Both the position numbers and the translations under genes were made by a program. Below, piece after piece: positions 62,065 through 64,000 of a stretch of 64,000 bases of DNA. The notes beneath the pieces were generated by a model that saw only the letters and a list, made by a program, of their open reading frames with translations, had not been told where the DNA came from and searched no databases. This stretch comes from Bacteroidota bacterium (lineage in GTDB: Bacteria; Bacteroidota; Bacteroidia; Bacteroidales; JAGONC01): contig JAPLDP010000037.1 in the NCBI GenBank assembly GCA_026391695.1, positions 62,001-126,000 on the forward strand, in the 5' to 3' direction. Each line of letters opens with the position of its first letter. Within the stretch, counting starts at the first letter, position 1.

Positions 62065-62331
62065 ATGAAATTTTTCTTCTTCAAAACGCCAAAGCCAAAA
62101 CAATTTGAATTTAAGACAAGGTACTATGATGCGGAGAAAGACGAGATGGAGCAGCGCAAGCGGAAAATGATGGCGGGAGGCATGAGCAACAGGGAGGCAG
62201 GCATGCGTGATGAGATCCGCAGAAGGTGGCACAATGAGGGCCGCAGATCAAAAAAAAGGTCCGACATGCAGCGCCTGGTCATTTTCCTCGTGATTCTCGC
62301 TGTTTTGATATATTTTATTTTTTTCACGTAA
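62065..62331 (+). CDS. small membrane-anchored basic protein upstream of mutL
   Basis: 88 residues from the ATG at 62065; the open frame starts 13 codons earlier at a less likely ATG upstream of the promoter box. A strongly basic N-terminal part (FKTPKPKQFEFKTRYYD, then RKRKMM and RRRWHNEGRR) precedes a single C-terminal membrane helix (RLVIFLVILAVLIYFIFF). It resembles the small protein commonly found before mutL in Bacteroidales. Function unknown. MutL starts 70 bases downstream. Confidence 0.7.
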   Translation: MKFFFFKTPKPKQFEFKTRYYDAEKDEMEQRKRKMMAGGMSNREAGMRDEIRRRWHNEGRRSKKRSDMQRLVIFLVILAVLIYFIFFT

Positions 62332-62401
62332 GAAGCTTAGACAATGATCAATAATGGTTTGGGGGTGATTTTGGAGTTAGGGATTTGGAATATAAACGCG
62401 T

Positions 62402-64000
62402 ATGCCGGATATCATACATTTATTACCTGATTCGGTTGCTAACCAGATAGCTGCAGGGGAGGTCATTCAGCGGCCGGCATCAGCCATTAAGGAGCTGATG
62501 GAGAATTCCATTGATGCCGGCGCCTCCAGAGTAAATGTTATCGTCAAATCTTCCGGAAAGATATTATTAGAAGTCATTGATGATGGTTGTGGCATGAGTG
62601 AGACCGATGCCCGGCTGAGTTTCGAGCGGCATTCCACGTCGAAAATATCGAATGCAAAGGATCTCATGTCTGTACGTACACTTGGATTTCGCGGAGAAGC
62701 GCTGGCATCCGTTGCGGCTGTTGCCCAAGTAGAATTAAAAACCAAGCGTGTGGAAGATGACCTTGGAACATGTATTGAAATTGAGGGGTCAAAGGTTAAA
62801 AACCAATACCCTTGTTCATGTCAGAACGGCACTTCCATAGCCGTCAAAAACCTCTTCTTCAATGTACCGGCCAGGCGTAACTTCCTGAAATCGGATCCAG
62901 CCGAAATGCGGCATATTATTGAAGAATTCCAGCGTGTTGCCCTTATCCACCCGGATATTGCATTTACACTGCACCATAATAACCAATTAGTCTTCCAACT
63001 GGATAAAACACATCCTAAAGGACGGATTGCAGGTATTATGGGAAATCAATACAGTGAGCGCCTGGTGCCTGTAGAAGAAAAAACCGATATCATTTCCATC
63101 CGGGGATTCATCGGTAAACCACAATTTGCCAGGAAAACCAGAGGTGAACAATATTTCTTTGTCAATAAGCGATTTATCCGGCATGGCTATTTGCATCATG
63201 CCATTGAAAGTGCCTTCGAGGAGGTGATTGCGAAAAATTCCTTTCCTGCCTATTTCATCAGTTTTGACGTTGATCCGGCGACAATAGATGTGAATATCCA
63301 TCCCACCAAAACTGAAATAAATTTCCAAAACCAGCAAATCATTTATGCCGTGCTTCGTTCCGCAGTAAAAAAGGCTTTGGGTATTCACAGCCTGACACCA
63401 TCCATTGATTTCGATGTTGAGCAGAGCATCCGGTTTGAACCATTCTCTTCTGACAGACCTGTTGTACAGCCGAAGATTACGGTAAATCCGGATTATAATC
63501 CCTTTGAAGAGCAGACAGGCGAAGAGCGAAGAGCGAAGAGTGAGGAGAAACCGGGAGGCGACGCTCAGGCTCAAAAAATCATTGAACATGACTGGAGTGA
63601 AGAAGACGATACCATTGCCGGGAAAATCATTTTCCAGATCAGCAACACTTACATCGTGACAATTATCAAATCCGGATTACTGGTCGTGGATCAGAAAGCG
63701 GCTCATCAGCGTATTCTGTATGAACAGTTCATGCAGTGGTTAAATCTGAACCAGGGCGCATCACAGCAGCTCCTCTATCCCCAGACAGTCAAATTTTCCC
63801 CCATCGATACCGAAGTCATCAAAGAGATATTAACAGAGATCAGGATACTGGGATTTGACATCAATGAATTCGGCAAAAATACATTTATTGTCGAGGGAGT
63901 ACCGGCAGGATTGGAAATTAAAGACACCAATGCATTTCTGGAAAATCTCATTGAAAATTATAAGAACAGGCAGACAGATATTGCCATGGATAAGAAGACG
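62402..64000 (+). CDS. mutL: DNA mismatch repair protein MutL (C-terminus cut by right edge)
   Basis: 533 residues visible. GHKL ATPase N-terminus with IAAGEVIQRPASAIKELMENS, DDGCGM and TLGFRGEAL; the transducer domain with VDVNIHPTK-like DVNIHPTKTEI; a charged linker; and the start of the dimerisation domain. The metal-site motif that is DQHA(X)2E(X)4E in endonuclease MutL reads DQKAAHQRILYE, so the His and first Glu differ. The linker contains three tandem CGAAGAG heptamers (63520-63540). ATG at 62402. Coordinates mismatch correction after MutS. Confidence 0.95.
   Translation, partial: MPDIIHLLPDSVANQIAAGEVIQRPASAIKELMENSIDAGASRVNVIVKSSGKILLEVIDDGCGMSETDARLSFERHSTSKISNAKDLMSVRTLGFRGEALASVAAVAQVELKTKRVEDDLGTCIEIEGSKVKNQYPCSCQNGTSIAVKNLFFNVPARRNFLKSDPAEMRHIIEEFQRVALIHPDIAFTLHHNNQLVFQLDKTHPKGRIAGIMGNQYSERLVPVEEKTDIISIRGFIGKPQFARKTRGEQYFFVNKRFIRHGYLHHAIESAFEEVIAKNSFPAYFISFDVDPATIDVNIHPTKTEINFQNQQIIYAVLRSAVKKALGIHSLTPSIDFDVEQSIRFEPFSSDRPVVQPKITVNPDYNPFEEQTGEERRAKSEEKPGGDAQAQKIIEHDWSEEDDTIAGKIIFQISNTYIVTIIKSGLLVVDQKAAHQRILYEQFMQWLNLNQGASQQLLYPQTVKFSPIDTEVIKEILTEIRILGFDINEFGKNTFIVEGVPAGLEIKDTNAFLENLIENYKNRQTDIAMDKKT
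63520..63547 (+). repeat. tandem heptamer CGAAGAG x3 in mutL
   Basis: Three perfect CGAAGAG units (63520-63540) and a degenerate fourth (TGAGGAG) encode part of the linker (EERRAKSEE). Because the unit is seven bases, gain or loss of one copy shifts the mutL frame. Confidence 0.7.

Overview
The window looks like a chromosomal segment of a Bacteroidota bacterium, probably of the Bacteroidales/Marinilabiliales type. Five secreted proteins end in type IX secretion (T9SS) sorting domains and one encodes a PorE-like OmpA protein. Shine-Dalgarno sequences are mostly absent, and exact or near matches to the Bacteroidota -7 promoter box TAnnTTTG lie upstream of many starts. Gene families are also typical of the phylum (DUF4301, a C1 peptidase, a PL-free GH3 lipoprotein, YCF48-like repeats, DUF6580). 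No rRNA, CRISPR array, insertion sequence or integrase was seen.

Layout. 1-7.5 kb (minus): pbpC (cut by the left edge), a cysteine desulfurase-SelD fusion, mnmH (tRNA 2-selenouridine) and an AddA/RecB-like helicase-nuclease. 7.7-17.6 kb: C1 peptidase, T9SS cargo, a giant TamB-like protein divergent from tsaD, DUF1858 and DUF4301. 17.6-25.6 kb (mostly plus): two tandem tRNA-Leu genes with a terminator, a TPR-like secreted protein, a polytopic membrane protein, a TlpA-like thioredoxin and a YCF48/T9SS protein. 25.6-28.9 kb (minus): the classical thrS-infC-rpmI-rplT operon, in which infC starts at a non-canonical AUA. 28.9-31.6 kb (minus): a polyamine operon, pyruvoyl arginine decarboxylase, agmatinase and a deoxyhypusine-synthase-like protein, preceded by a leader that can fold into a large structured RNA. 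31.7-37.9 kb (minus): PorE-like protein, queE, T9SS cargo, folD, ffh. 38-43.7 kb (plus): Tat-exported DUF362 protein, DUF6599-like protein, GNAT-like protein, GH3 beta-glucosidase. 43.8-51.5 kb (minus): T9SS cargo, a CheY-like regulator, a gingipain-type C25 protein lacking the expected catalytic His, and an NtrC-type sigma-54 activator. 51.8-53.0 kb: cysteine synthase with a Cys-rich tail.

The most unusual region is 53.06-57.45 kb, an AT-rich block of accessory genes. It holds a three-TM protein, a tiny basic protein, a zinc-ribbon/TPR protein, a secreted protein, a stand-alone HsdR_N-type nuclease, a decayed ORF, a retropepsin-like protease and a DUF5678-like partner. The block ends at the 3' end of tRNA-Arg(ACG), and a 15/16 copy of that tRNA end sits at its other border, as expected for tRNA-targeted integration. 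57.5-64 kb returns to ordinary genes: alpha/beta hydrolase, HD phosphohydrolase, amidohydrolase lipoprotein, DUF6580, GroES-like protein, a small membrane protein and mutL (cut by the right edge).

Functional themes are selenium use in tRNA modification without visible selenocysteine machinery, polyamine synthesis from arginine, T9SS-exported proteins, and core translation/SRP genes around a small integrated island.
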